Shown: piece by piece, positions 9,700 to 18,429 of the stretch
Numbering within the stretch: position 1 is the first letter of the stretch
Layout: each line of letters starts with the position of its first letter
NCBI RefSeq assembly: GCF_017874535.1
Contig: NZ_JAGGLS010000003.1
Span: forward strand, 101,970-165,969
Direction: 5' to 3'
DNA from: Anaerococcus nagyae
GTDB lineage: Bacteria > Bacillota > Clostridia > Tissierellales > Peptoniphilaceae
DNA: 64,000 nt
Notes under the pieces: model-generated
Told to the model about the DNA's origin: nothing
Database searches by the model: none
What the model saw: only the letters and a program-made list of their open reading frames with translations
Position numbers and translations under genes: made by a program

Positions 9700-11687
9700 T
9701 GAAACTAATAGACTTAAAGGGAATAGGACCTAAAAAAGAAGAATTACTTAATAAGCTAGGTATTTATACTGTAAGTGACTTATACAATTATTATCCAACA
9801 AGTTTTGAAGATAGAACTCATAGGATGATAGTTAGCAAAGCTAATCCTGATATTAAATACTATTTTGAATGGGAAATAGTCAGCAAGTCTTATCAAGTTC
9901 AAACGAAAAATGGCATAATAACTTATCTTTATGCTTTTGAAAAAGACTCAAATCAAAAGATAAAAATTTTATGGTTTAATGATAGATTTTCACATCAAAA
10001 GCTGTCTATGTCAAATACCTATAAATTCTATACAAAGATTAATAAAAATAAGGAAGTATATGAAGCGGTTAATCCTATTTTTTGTAAAAAAGATGAAAGT
10101 ATAATAGGAAACATAATTGCAATATATTCCCTAACATCTGGTATAAATCAAAAACAAATATCTGATTTTATAGAAAAAGCTTTAGAGAATTATGATAGCA
10201 AAGAAGAAATATTTGACAAAGAATTGCTAGAGAAGTTCTCTCAATCTAGTAAGTATGATAATTTAAAAGAAGTTCATTTTCCAAAGGATAGAAAAAGCCT
10301 TATAAAGGCTAAATCAGAACTTAAAATAAATGATTTTGTAAGGGAATTAATTTATATTGACTTTATAGATAAAAAACTTCAAAGAAGACAAGAACTAAGA
10401 TTAAACTACAATTTAGATAATATCCTAGAAAAGCTAGACTTTACACTTACAAGATCTCAGTTTATTTCCTTAAATGAAATACTAAAAGATGCTTCAGATG
10501 AAATAATCATGAATAGACTCTTGATAGGAGATGTAGGTTCAGGGAAAACGATAATAGCTTTAATTGTTATGATAATATTTGGTCTAAATGATTACCAATC
10601 AGCAATGATGGTTCCTACCGAAGTTTTGGCAAATCAACAATTTGAGAAAAATTTAGCTTTTATAGAGTCATTTGGATTGAAAGCAGCTCTTCTTACTGGG
10701 TCAGTTAAAGATAAAGCTGATCTTAAAAAGAGTATAGCAAGGGGAGATATTGATATAGTAATAGGCACTCACGCTCTTATTCAAGATGATGTAAGTTTTA
10801 AAGATTTGAGATTTGTAGTTAATGATGAGCAGCACAGATTTGGAGTCGGACAAAGGCAGGCATTAGGTGCTAAAGCGGAGTCAGTGAATTATCTAACAAT
10901 GACTGCTACTCCAATTCCAAGAACTATTTCTCTAAGGCTTGCTCAAATACTAGATTTATCTATAATAAATGAGCTACCAAGGGGTAGAAAACCTATTGTA
11001 ACAAAAGTTATTGCTAAAAATAGAGAAGAAATATTATTTAATGAGATATCTTTTAATTTAGACAGTGGTAGACAAGTATATATAGTTTCTAATAATATAG
11101 ATGCAGATGATGATAATAGTGTAGAAAAATTATACAAACGTTATAAAACACGTTTTAAAAACAAAAATATAAAAAGACTTCACGGCAATTTGAAAGCTAC
11201 AGATAAAGAAAAAACATTAAAGGACTTTAGTGCTGGAAGAGTAGACATACTTATTTCAACAACTGTTATTGAAGTAGGTATTGATGTAGCTAATGCAAAT
11301 ACCATGGTTATATATAATGCAAATAACTTTGGCTTATCATCTCTCCATCAGCTAAGAGGCAGAGTAGGACGTGGACCTTACGAATCTTATTGCTATTTAG
11401 TGGCCCAAAATATAAAAGAAGATGCTAAGCTTAATATTTTAGTTAATAATGACAATGGATTTGAGATAGCAAAAAAAGATTTTGAGCTTAGAGGTGGTGG
11501 TAAGATTTTATCATCAATCCAACATGGTAAAAATTTAGACCAAGTAGAATATATGTCAATGACAAGTGAAGAGATAGAAAAAAGTTTTGAAATTTTTCAA
11601 TTTCTTAAGGATAATGATTATAAGGGAGTTAATTTCTCTTATATAGAAAAATTTTTCACATATGATAGAAGGATAATATTAAACTAA
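9699..11687 (+). CDS. recG: ATP-dependent DNA helicase RecG
   Basis: Branch-migrating helicase that remodels stalled replication forks and Holliday junctions. The 662 residues comprise an N-terminal helix-hairpin-helix and wedge region beginning LKGIGPKKEELL, Walker A GDVGSGKT (from residue 277), the DEQH box (D376, FVVNDEQHRFG), TATPIPRT, and the C-terminal helicase half with LRGRVGRG. It is slightly shorter than E. coli RecG, as is usual in Firmicutes. The start is ATG overlapping the fakA TAA (TAATG), and its own stop overlaps the rsmD start, so the three genes look translationally coupled. Confidence 0.96.
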   Translation: MKLIDLKGIGPKKEELLNKLGIYTVSDLYNYYPTSFEDRTHRMIVSKANPDIKYYFEWEIVSKSYQVQTKNGIITYLYAFEKDSNQKIKILWFNDRFSHQKLSMSNTYKFYTKINKNKEVYEAVNPIFCKKDESIIGNIIAIYSLTSGINQKQISDFIEKALENYDSKEEIFDKELLEKFSQSSKYDNLKEVHFPKDRKSLIKAKSELKINDFVRELIYIDFIDKKLQRRQELRLNYNLDNILEKLDFTLTRSQFISLNEILKDASDEIIMNRLLIGDVGSGKTIIALIVMIIFGLNDYQSAMMVPTEVLANQQFEKNLAFIESFGLKAALLTGSVKDKADLKKSIARGDIDIVIGTHALIQDDVSFKDLRFVVNDEQHRFGVGQRQALGAKAESVNYLTMTATPIPRTISLRLAQILDLSIINELPRGRKPIVTKVIAKNREEILFNEISFNLDSGRQVYIVSNNIDADDDNSVEKLYKRYKTRFKNKNIKRLHGNLKATDKEKTLKDFSAGRVDILISTTVIEVGIDVANANTMVIYNANNFGLSSLHQLRGRVGRGPYESYCYLVAQNIKEDAKLNILVNNDNGFEIAKKDFELRGGGKILSSIQHGKNLDQVEYMSMTSEEIEKSFEIFQFLKDNDYKGVNFSYIEKFFTYDRRIILN

Positions 11688-12229
11688 TGAGAGTTGTTGC
11701 AGGAAAATATAAGGGTTTTAATTTAGATGCCCCAAAACATAAAAATACTAGACCTACGGATAATAAAGTAAAAGAAGCTATATTTGATATGCTATATCCA
11801 ATAAAAAAAGAATCTACTGCCTTAGATCTTTTTTCAGGCAGTGGACAAATTGGTATAGAATTCTTATCTAGGGGTTTAAAGCTTGTATGCTTTAATGAAA
11901 TAGATAATTCTAGTTTTAGGGTATTAAAGGCAAATCTTGCCAAAATTAAAGATGATAATTACATACTTAACAAACTTGATTATAAATTAGCATTAGAGAC
12001 TTATAGAGATAAAGATATAAAATTCGACTATGTATTTTTAGATCCTCCTTATGATAAAGATTTCATAGACCATAGTCTTAGACTCATATTAGATTATGAA
12101 TTGTTAAATGAGGAAGGTATAGTAATAACAGAATCAGATAGAGAATTAAATTTTAGTGAAAAATATGATTTTTATCTATATAAAGAAAAAACATATGGAA
12201 GGAAGATAATTAAGATTTATATAAAATGA
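11687..12229 (+). CDS. rsmD: 16S rRNA (guanine(966)-N2)-methyltransferase RsmD
   Basis: SAM-dependent methyltransferase modifying G966 of 16S rRNA. The 180-residue protein begins MRVVAGKYKG, has the RPTDNKVKEAIFD signature, a SAM-binding LDLFSGSGQIGIE loop and the catalytic LDPPYD motif at about 118-123. The order recG-rsmD-coaD is conserved in Firmicutes. Its last bases overlap the coaD start by 4 bp. Confidence 0.95.
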   Translation: MRVVAGKYKGFNLDAPKHKNTRPTDNKVKEAIFDMLYPIKKESTALDLFSGSGQIGIEFLSRGLKLVCFNEIDNSSFRVLKANLAKIKDDNYILNKLDYKLALETYRDKDIKFDYVFLDPPYDKDFIDHSLRLILDYELLNEEGIVITESDRELNFSEKYDFYLYKEKTYGRKIIKIYIK

Positions 12230-12708
12230 AAGTAATATATCCAGGAAGTTTTGATCCACTAACTTATGGTCATCTTGATATTATTCAAAGGTTGGATAGT
12301 ATGTATGATGAAGTTATAGTAGCAATTCTCATAAATGAAGATAAAAAATCTTTGTTTTCTCTTAAGGAAAGAGAAGAAATGCTTAGAGTTGAGATTAAGG
12401 AAAATAAGCTAACCCATGTAACAATAAAATCATTTGATGGTCTTTTGGTAAATTTTGCAAAAGAAGAAGATTGCAAAGTAATAGCAAGAGGACTTAGACT
12501 TATAGCTGATTATGAATATGAAAAAAATATAGCTAGAATAAATGCTTGTCTATATGAAGGTCTTGAAACAATATTTTTATTAGCTAATTCTAATTATTCG
12601 TTCATAAGCTCAAGTGGTGTCAAAGAAGTAGCAAGTTTTAAAGGTGAGATATCACCTTTTGTAAGTAAAAATGTAGAAAATAAAATTAAAGAGAAATACA
12701 ACTACTAA
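12226..12708 (+). CDS. coaD: Phosphopantetheine adenylyltransferase
   Basis: Fourth step of coenzyme A synthesis: transfers AMP to 4'-phosphopantetheine. The 160-residue nucleotidyltransferase has the opening YPGSFDPLTYGHLDI (the T/HxGH motif as TYGH), ARGLR, and the C-terminal ISSSGVKEVASF with SPFV. Length and motifs are typical. It overlaps rsmD by 4 bp and precedes the coiled-coil gene by 12 bp. Confidence 0.96.
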   Translation: MKVIYPGSFDPLTYGHLDIIQRLDSMYDEVIVAILINEDKKSLFSLKEREEMLRVEIKENKLTHVTIKSFDGLLVNFAKEEDCKVIARGLRLIADYEYEKNIARINACLYEGLETIFLLANSNYSFISSSGVKEVASFKGEISPFVSKNVENKIKEKYNY

Positions 12709-12720
12709 GGGGGAAATCAA

Positions 12721-13206
12721 ATGGCAAGTACAATAACAGAATTAATAAATGAGATGGAAGATGTTATGGATGAGGCTAGTGCTGTTCCATTTTCTAGAAA
12801 GGTATCGGTAGATCCAGATGAAATTTATGAAATTCTTAACGAAATGAAAGATTCTTTACCACAAGAAATAAAACAAGCGGAATGGACTTACCAAGAAAAA
12901 GATAGAATTATTGGTGAAGCTAACTCAGAAGCTGATCAAAGGTTGGCACAAGCTGAAAAAGAAATTCAAAACTTCAAAGAACAAGCTAAGGTTCAATATC
13001 AAAAGATGATTTCAGAACATGAAATTACTTTACAAGCTCGCACAGAAGCTGATAGAATTTTACAAGAAGCTGCTACTGAAGCAAATAAGATTAGACAACA
13101 ATCTTATGAATATATTGATAAACTATTCTCATCATCTTCAGAAAACTTCAGTCAATTAGCTCAACAGCTAGAAAAAAATAGAAGAAATATTCTTGAATCT
13201 AGATAA
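12721..13206 (+). CDS. Conserved coiled-coil protein of unknown function
   Basis: 161 residues with no signal peptide or membrane segment. After about 55 residues comes a long charged, glutamine- and alanine-rich helix (roughly 56-150, with heptad-like spacing and repeats of EA and AE dipeptides). It resembles stalk-type coiled coils such as DivIVA or ATPase E/H/b subunits, and such proteins are often misnamed ATP synthase subunit B. The position between coaD and tmcAL is one where clostridia often carry a protein like this. A GGGGG-rich ribosome site precedes the ATG, and the operon terminator follows. Function unknown. Confidence 0.75.
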   Translation: MASTITELINEMEDVMDEASAVPFSRKVSVDPDEIYEILNEMKDSLPQEIKQAEWTYQEKDRIIGEANSEADQRLAQAEKEIQNFKEQAKVQYQKMISEHEITLQARTEADRILQEAATEANKIRQQSYEYIDKLFSSSSENFSQLAQQLEKNRRNILESR

Positions 13207-13212
13207 CTTTGA

Positions 13213-13254
13213 AAGACGCTCTTAGAAATACTAATAGCGTCTTATTTTTTTTGT
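13213..13254 (+). terminator. Terminator of the asp23-coaD operon
   Basis: Long imperfect stem AAGACGCT.TTAG / CTAA.AGCGTCTT with an AAATA loop and a run of T. It overlaps the last codons of the convergent tmcAL gene. Confidence 0.85.
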
Positions 13255-14388
13255 GAAATCCTCATATAAATTACGTCCTGTACTAAAATTATATAGATTG
13301 GATGCATCTATCATTCTTGAGAAAACTATTTTATCTGTTTTAGACAAATTGTAAGAATCTTTCTTTCTGATGATGGCCTTTGCCTTTGCATTTTTTAGGA
13401 TATATTCTGATTTTTTATTAAAAGCCAGTACTTTATAAAAATCAAGATCGTAGTTGTTAAAGCAAATTTTATTTTCTAATATATAATTAAGCATTAATCT
13501 TTTTATCCTTGATGAAGTATATCTTTTAGTTGTGGCTTCTTTAATAAAATTGTTAAAAGAGCAGTTTTTTATAGCTATTTTTTCTAAATAGTTATCTATG
13601 CCATTTTCATAACCTATAATATCATCCATGAGTCTATGTTCAATTAATATCAGAAATTTAAATAAATCGTAATAATAATTCATATTTGCTAAACCATAAA
13701 TTTCTTTACTTTTTTCAATTAACTCATAGGAATAACTAGGAACATGGTCTTTATAAGAATCAAAAATATGTTTTCTTATAGCTGTAGATGATGAGATCTT
13801 AGAGTTATTTAATTTTATATCCTTGTTAGCAGACGAAATTCTTTTTATAGGAATAGCTTTAACTTTTGAATTTATTTTTTCTATAGCTCTAATATATTCT
13901 AAAGCTAGGATATTATTTGATGTTATAAAGTTATTATCTCCTAAAATTTCAACTGTAGCATTATAACGTGCTTTTGTAAATGAACTATTATTTAAATTTT
14001 TTTTAGTAAGAACATCAAGTTCATCTTTTTTATCAATTAATATATAAGCTTTTTTTAAAAAATCATCAGGCTCCTCATTTTCTATACCAAAGCATAGATA
14101 ATCTATATCTAATTTATTTAAAATTTTAACAGATCCTAAAGCAAAATATTCTGCAGATTGCAAACTAATATAATTAGGCATTTCTACAACCATATCAAAA
14201 CCTGCTTTCATGGCAGCATCCGCTCTACTAAATTTATCAATTATAGCGGCTTCTCCTCTTTGAACATAATCTCCACTCATAAGACTTATAGCGATTTCTG
14301 CCTTAGTTTTTTCTTTTGACTTTTCTAATAAATATTCATGACCATTGTGAAATGGATTGAATTCTGAGATAATTCCTAATTTTTTCAT
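13231..14388 (-). CDS. tmcAL: tRNA(Met) cytidine acetate ligase (YlbM/TmcAL)
   Basis: Acetate- and ATP-dependent enzyme that forms N4-acetylcytidine at the wobble position of elongator tRNA-Met. The nucleotidyltransferase fold is clear from SEFNPFHNGHEYL at the N-terminus, VQRGEAAIIDKFSRADAAM, and SSSTAIRKHI further on. I chose the ATG at 14388 because it gives the family N-terminus (MKKLGIISEFNPF); an in-frame TTG at 14406 would add six residues without family support. 385 residues. Divergent from efp, convergent with the coaD operon. Location next to coaD is conserved in Firmicutes. Confidence 0.92.
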   Translation of the reverse strand: MKKLGIISEFNPFHNGHEYLLEKSKEKTKAEIAISLMSGDYVQRGEAAIIDKFSRADAAMKAGFDMVVEMPNYISLQSAEYFALGSVKILNKLDIDYLCFGIENEEPDDFLKKAYILIDKKDELDVLTKKNLNNSSFTKARYNATVEILGDNNFITSNNILALEYIRAIEKINSKVKAIPIKRISSANKDIKLNNSKISSSTAIRKHIFDSYKDHVPSYSYELIEKSKEIYGLANMNYYYDLFKFLILIEHRLMDDIIGYENGIDNYLEKIAIKNCSFNNFIKEATTKRYTSSRIKRLMLNYILENKICFNNYDLDFYKVLAFNKKSEYILKNAKAKAIIRKKDSYNLSKTDKIVFSRMIDASNLYNFSTGRNLYEDFTKKIRRY

Positions 14389-14477
14389 AATAAATTTATA
14401 CCCCAAAAGCTCTATTTTCTAAAGGTTATAAAAAGTTCTCTTTATCATTATTATGATTTTTATTATAATTTATATTA

Positions 14478-14486
14478 TGGTATAAT
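14478..14486 (+). promoter_or_regulatory. Extended -10 promoter of the efp operon
   Basis: TGGTATAAT, 28 bp before the efp start. No good -35 box is visible, consistent with an extended -10 promoter. Confidence 0.6.
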
Positions 14487-14513
14487 AATCAATAGAAAAC
14501 TTTAGGAGGATTT

Positions 14514-15071
14514 ATGATATCTGCAAATGATTTAAGAAAAGGTGTTACTTTTGTATATGATAATGATGTATATCAAGTAATTGATTTCCAACACGTTAAA
14601 CCAGGAAAGGGTGCAGCTTTTGTACGTGCAAAAATAAGATCAGTTATGGGTGGTGGAACAAAAGATGTAACATTTAACCCTAATGAAAAATTTGAAAATG
14701 CTGTAATATCTACAAAAGAAATGCAATATTTATACAATGATGGTCAATTATATTATTTCATGGACCCAGAAAGTTTTGAACAAATTGGCATTGAATATGA
14801 AGCAGTAGAAGAGGCTATTAAATATGTAAAAGAAAATGATAATGTTCAAATCAAATTCTACGAGGGTAAACCATTTAGTGTTGATGCACCAAATTTTGTA
14901 GAACTAGTAGTTACTGAAACAGAACCAGGTATAAAAGGAGATACAGCTACTAATGTAACAAAACCAGCAACAGTAGAAACAGGGGCTGTTATAAATGTTC
15001 CAGTGTTTGTTAATGAAGGTGACACTATAAAAATTGATACAAGAACTGGAGATTACTTATCCAGAGTTTAA
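14514..15071 (+). CDS. efp: Translation elongation factor P
   Basis: Relieves ribosome stalling at polyproline stretches. 185 residues, three beta-barrel domains of usual length. The exposed loop [10 protein letters not shown] places the modifiable Lys at residue 32. The C-terminal domain ends with [17 protein letters not shown], the family signature. Strong AGGAGG site before the ATG. First gene of a long run; the next gene starts 10 bp downstream. Confidence 0.98.
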   Translation: MISANDLRKGVTFVYDNDVYQVIDFQHVKPGKGAAFVRAKIRSVMGGGTKDVTFNPNEKFENAVISTKEMQYLYNDGQLYYFMDPESFEQIGIEYEAVEEAIKYVKENDNVQIKFYEGKPFSVDAPNFVELVVTETEPGIKGDTATNVTKPATVETGAVINVPVFVNEGDTIKIDTRTGDYLSRV

Positions 15072-15081
15072 GGAGATACTA

Positions 15082-15408
15082 ATGGCTAATACATTTAGAA
15101 ATGGTCAAGTAAAAATTGCCAATGACATCTTAGACCAACTTGCTATTAGAGCAAGTGAAGAGGTTAATGGAGTTTATGGTATAAATTCAGATCAAAATAA
15201 GCATAATCAGAAAGCTAATAGCCCAAAGGCTGTAGTTAATAATTATGATGGGAGACTTCATATTGACCTTACAGTTAATCTTGATAAAAATGTAAATGTT
15301 AGAAAAACTGTAAAAAATATCCAAGAAAATGTTATTAGAGTTATAGAATCTATGACAGGAATAGAAGTAGCTAGAGTAAATGTATCTATACCAAAGATTG
15401 AGATCTAA
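15082..15408 (+). CDS. Asp23/Gls24 family protein (YqhY-like)
   Basis: 108 residues. The ATG at 15082 is preceded by AAGGAG, and the protein MANTFRNGQVKIAND aligns with the Asp23 fold; a longer frame starting inside efp at 15034 is not credible. VYGINSD and the C-terminal VARVNVSI strand are present. In Bacillus the gene between the accBC/efp region and nusB (yqhY) belongs to this family and has been tied to fatty-acid synthesis control; that link is established knowledge, and its application here is inference. It overlaps the nusB start by one base. Confidence 0.87.
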   Translation: MANTFRNGQVKIANDILDQLAIRASEEVNGVYGINSDQNKHNQKANSPKAVVNNYDGRLHIDLTVNLDKNVNVRKTVKNIQENVIRVIESMTGIEVARVNVSIPKIEI

Positions 15409-15782
15409 TGAAAAGAAGTGAACAAAGAGAATGGGTCTTTAAATTAATCTATGAAGATAGTATCAACAGAATAGAAGATGTTGAAAAGACCCTTGAAAAT
15501 CATGATTTAACAGGTGAGGAATTTATCAAGGAATCCATAATTTCCTATAATGAAAATTACGAAGCTATAGAGGAAACATTAAAAAATACTTTGAATAATA
15601 GATATAAACGATTATCAAAAGTAGAAAAGGCAATATTGTTTTTAAGTATAAATGAGATGAGATATATGGACATACCAGTATCTGTTTCTATAAATGAAGC
15701 TGTAGAATTAACTAAAATTTACTCAGATGAAAAAGACTATCAGATGATAAATTCAGTTTTAGGAAAGATTGTAAGATCCTAA
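15408..15782 (+). CDS. nusB: Transcription antitermination factor NusB
   Basis: Binds boxA RNA with NusE (S10) for antitermination of rRNA operons. 124 residues, all-helical; begins MKRSEQREWVFKLIYE and carries the signature VSKVEKAI-like segment (LSKVEKAILFLSINEM) and ISINEAVELTKIYS near the end. Overlaps both neighbours by one base, consistent with translational coupling. Confidence 0.94.
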   Translation: MKRSEQREWVFKLIYEDSINRIEDVEKTLENHDLTGEEFIKESIISYNENYEAIEETLKNTLNNRYKRLSKVEKAILFLSINEMRYMDIPVSVSINEAVELTKIYSDEKDYQMINSVLGKIVRS

Positions 15783-16969
15783 TGATAAAAGCGCTTTCTG
15801 TAAAACAGTTTAATGAATATTTCAAAACAAATATTAAGCATGATCCAATATTATCAAGGGTTTATATTAAAGGAAGTTTAGCAAATATTAGATATAGTCA
15901 CAATCACTTATATTTTTCCCTTAAAGAAGATAGTGATGTAATTGATTGTGTTATTTATTACTATGAAGATAAGGATATAGAATTTTCTTTTAACGAAGGT
16001 ATCGATGTAATCGTTAAGGGAAATTTATTTTTAAATAATTACTCGTCAAAAATTGTTATTGTAACAAGTAATATAGAAGAAGTTGGTTTATCAGAAGAGT
16101 ATGCTGAGTTTCTTAAAGTGAAAAAGGATTTTAAAGAGCGCGGCTATTTTGATTTTGAAAATAAGAAAGCAATACCTACTTTTCCTAAAAAGATAGGTTT
16201 AATCACATCAAAAGACGGAGCTGCTATAGTAGATTTTTTATCGGTTATTAATCAAAAGCCAAACGATATAAGTATTAAATTAGCTGCTGTAAAAGTCCAA
16301 GGTAGCCAGTCAATTGAGTTAATAGTCGATGCTATAAAAAAACTTGACGATCTTAAATTAGATGTAATAGTTATAACACGTGGTGGTGGATCTAGTGAAG
16401 ATTTAGGAGCTTTCAATAATAAGGAGATTATAGAAACAGTATATCAGGCAAACACTCCAGTTATTTCAGCTATAGGTCATAAGATAGATACAACTTTGTT
16501 AGATTTAGTAGCAGATTTATCTTTACAAACTCCTACAGAAGCAGGTTCTTATATAATTGCAAACTATTCTAATATTGAAAAAGAAAGCGAAAAAATTCTT
16601 GATTCTATGAGAGATATTATAAGAAATCAAATTAATATAAATGAATTAAGATTAAATGCAATAGAAAAGAATATAAAGGTTTTAAATCCAGAGTTAAAAG
16701 TAGATGATAAGCTTAGGGATATAGATAATCTTAAAAATAACTTAGACAAAATCTTGTTATCTAACTATAAAGATATGGAAACTAAACTTGACTTTACTGA
16801 AAAGAGATTGAAGCTCATTAAGAACTTAATTGAAACTAAAAAGAAGAGCATTATTATTAAGGATATTTCTGGAAATAAAATATTTAGCAAATATTCTCTT
16901 GAAACTGGTAATTTAGTAGAAATAGAATTTAGCGATGGAAGGATAAAGGCTATTATTAGCGATGGATAA
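15782..16969 (+). CDS. xseA: Exodeoxyribonuclease VII large subunit
   Basis: Processive single-strand DNA exonuclease subunit. The N-terminal OB fold (residues about 1-100) has the typical RVYIKGSLANIRYS and HLYFSLKE motifs. The nuclease domain includes GLITSKDGAAIVDF, ITRGGGSSEDLGAFN and SAIGHKIDTTLLD, followed by coiled coil and a C-terminal tail. 395 residues, normal for Firmicutes. Overlaps xseB by 8 bp, as usual for this pair. Confidence 0.96.
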   Translation: MIKALSVKQFNEYFKTNIKHDPILSRVYIKGSLANIRYSHNHLYFSLKEDSDVIDCVIYYYEDKDIEFSFNEGIDVIVKGNLFLNNYSSKIVIVTSNIEEVGLSEEYAEFLKVKKDFKERGYFDFENKKAIPTFPKKIGLITSKDGAAIVDFLSVINQKPNDISIKLAAVKVQGSQSIELIVDAIKKLDDLKLDVIVITRGGGSSEDLGAFNNKEIIETVYQANTPVISAIGHKIDTTLLDLVADLSLQTPTEAGSYIIANYSNIEKESEKILDSMRDIIRNQININELRLNAIEKNIKVLNPELKVDDKLRDIDNLKNNLDKILLSNYKDMETKLDFTEKRLKLIKNLIETKKKSIIIKDISGNKIFSKYSLETGNLVEIEFSDGRIKAIISDG

Positions 16970-17147
16970 GTCATTTGAAGATAATTATAAAAAAATGGAA
17001 GAGCTTTTAGAAGATCTTGAAGAAAACAAAGATAATTTAGATGAGAGCATTAGAATTTATCAACAAGCTAATGAACTTTATAAACAACTTAAGGATCAAC
17101 TTGGTGAGTATAAAGCTAAAGTTGAAGTGATTACAGGCAATGAATAG
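16962..17147 (+). CDS. xseB: Exodeoxyribonuclease VII small subunit
   Basis: 61-residue helical protein (MDKSFEDNYKKMEELLEDL, then LDESIRIYQQANELYK) matching XseB in length and motif; several copies coat the coiled coil of XseA. It overlaps xseA by 8 bp and ispA by 8 bp. Confidence 0.93.
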   Translation: MDKSFEDNYKKMEELLEDLEENKDNLDESIRIYQQANELYKQLKDQLGEYKAKVEVITGNE

Positions 17148-17967
17148 TACCGAATTTAAAGAAATTTTAGCAGAAAATAAAAAATTAATAGATTCTATAG
17201 TTAGCCAAACTTTTGATAAGTCATATAGGTTATATGAGCCTTTGGTCTATGCTCTTGATTCTGGAAAAAGAATTAGAGCGAATTTATATTTAGAAACTTT
17301 AAGAATGTTAGGGAAAAGTCCAACTAGTGATGATATATTATTTGCCCTAAGTCTTGAGATGATCCATGCATATTCCTTAGTACATGATGATTTACCAGCT
17401 ATGGATGATGATAATGTTAGGCGTGGCAAAGCATCGTTACATATAAAGTTTGGTGAAGACATAGGAATTTTAACAGGGGATGCTCTTTTAAATGAGGCTT
17501 CAACTCTTTTATTTGAGCTATCTCTAAAAGATAGTTCATACATAAAAGCAAGTAAATATCTATTTGATCATACTGGATATAAGGGAATGATAGAAGGACA
17601 AGTTCTAGATCTTAGAAGAGATAATATTTATGATAAGTCTTACTTATTAAATGTTTATGATAAGAAAACAGCTGATTTATTCAAGGCCTCTATAGTAGGT
17701 GCTGGTCTTGTATGTAATTTAGCTGATGAAAAGATTGTTAAACTTTGTGATTATGCTTATAATTTAGGACTTGCCTATCAAATTCAGGATGATTTATTAG
17801 AAGATGCTTATAAAGATGAATTAAATATCCTAAATATTATGAATAATGATGAAGCTAGAGAACTTTTAGATAAAATTAACTTATTTGCAAAAAATACTAT
17901 AAAAGAATTTTCTGATAATGATTTTCTTTTATATCTAATAGATTATCTATCAGTACGTGAAGATTGA
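17140..17967 (+). CDS. ispA: Polyprenyl (farnesyl/geranylgeranyl) diphosphate synthase
   Basis: Head-to-tail condensation of isopentenyl diphosphate for quinone/undecaprenyl precursors. The first Asp-rich motif is in HDDLPAMDDDNVRRG, with KxSLHIKFGED following, and the second is in YQIQDDLLED. GKRIRANL near the N-terminus is the allylic diphosphate site. 275 residues, slightly short of the usual 290. Located between xseB and argR as in Bacillus (dxs is not adjacent here). The chain length of the product cannot be read with certainty. Confidence 0.93.
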   Translation: MNSTEFKEILAENKKLIDSIVSQTFDKSYRLYEPLVYALDSGKRIRANLYLETLRMLGKSPTSDDILFALSLEMIHAYSLVHDDLPAMDDDNVRRGKASLHIKFGEDIGILTGDALLNEASTLLFELSLKDSSYIKASKYLFDHTGYKGMIEGQVLDLRRDNIYDKSYLLNVYDKKTADLFKASIVGAGLVCNLADEKIVKLCDYAYNLGLAYQIQDDLLEDAYKDELNILNIMNNDEARELLDKINLFAKNTIKEFSDNDFLLYLIDYLSVRED

Positions 17968-17976
17968 GGATTAATT

Positions 17977-18429
17977 ATGAAAAAATATACTAGACAAAGA
18001 CTAATTCTTGATATTATTCAAAATAACGAAGTGAAAACTCAAAGTCAACTTTCTGAAATGCTCAGAGATCATGGGGTAAATGCAACACAAGCTACAATTT
18101 CTAGAGACATCAAGGAACTTAGAATTTCAAAAGTTCAGGCAGATGATTATGAGTATAAATATACGGTTGTAGATACAGTTTATGATACACTTAATGAAAG
18201 AATGGAGAAGATTTTTAAGGAGTCTGTATTATCAGTAGAGAAATCTGCTCAACTATGTGTCATAAAAACTATTTCATATTGTGCAACAGTTTGTGGCCAA
18301 TACATAACAAACTCTAAGCTTAAAAACATTGGTGGAATAGTAACAGGCATTGATACAATATTTATAACACCTAAAGATTTTGAAAAATTAGATGAATTAA
18401 TAGAAGATATAAGAGGTATGGTCAGATAA
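17977..18429 (+). CDS. argR: Arginine repressor ArgR/AhrC
   Basis: 150-residue hexameric arginine-sensing regulator. The N-terminal winged helix contains TQSQLSEMLRDHGVNATQATISRDIKEL; the C-terminal domain has TIFITPKD and the family GIVTGIDTI region. In Firmicutes argR sits between the xse/ispA block and recN, as here. No arginine genes are in the window, so its targets lie elsewhere. The stop overlaps the recN ATG. Confidence 0.95.
   Translation: MKKYTRQRLILDIIQNNEVKTQSQLSEMLRDHGVNATQATISRDIKELRISKVQADDYEYKYTVVDTVYDTLNERMEKIFKESVLSVEKSAQLCVIKTISYCATVCGQYITNSKLKNIGGIVTGIDTIFITPKDFEKLDELIEDIRGMVR

Noticed and set aside
12721..13206. ATP synthase b or V-ATPase stalk subunit
   Set aside because: Only a generic coiled-coil resemblance; not near ATPase genes and no membrane anchor.
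15034..15081. Longer N-terminus for the second Asp23 protein
   Set aside because: The extra 16 residues lie within efp; the ATG at 15082 has AAGGAG and gives the family start.
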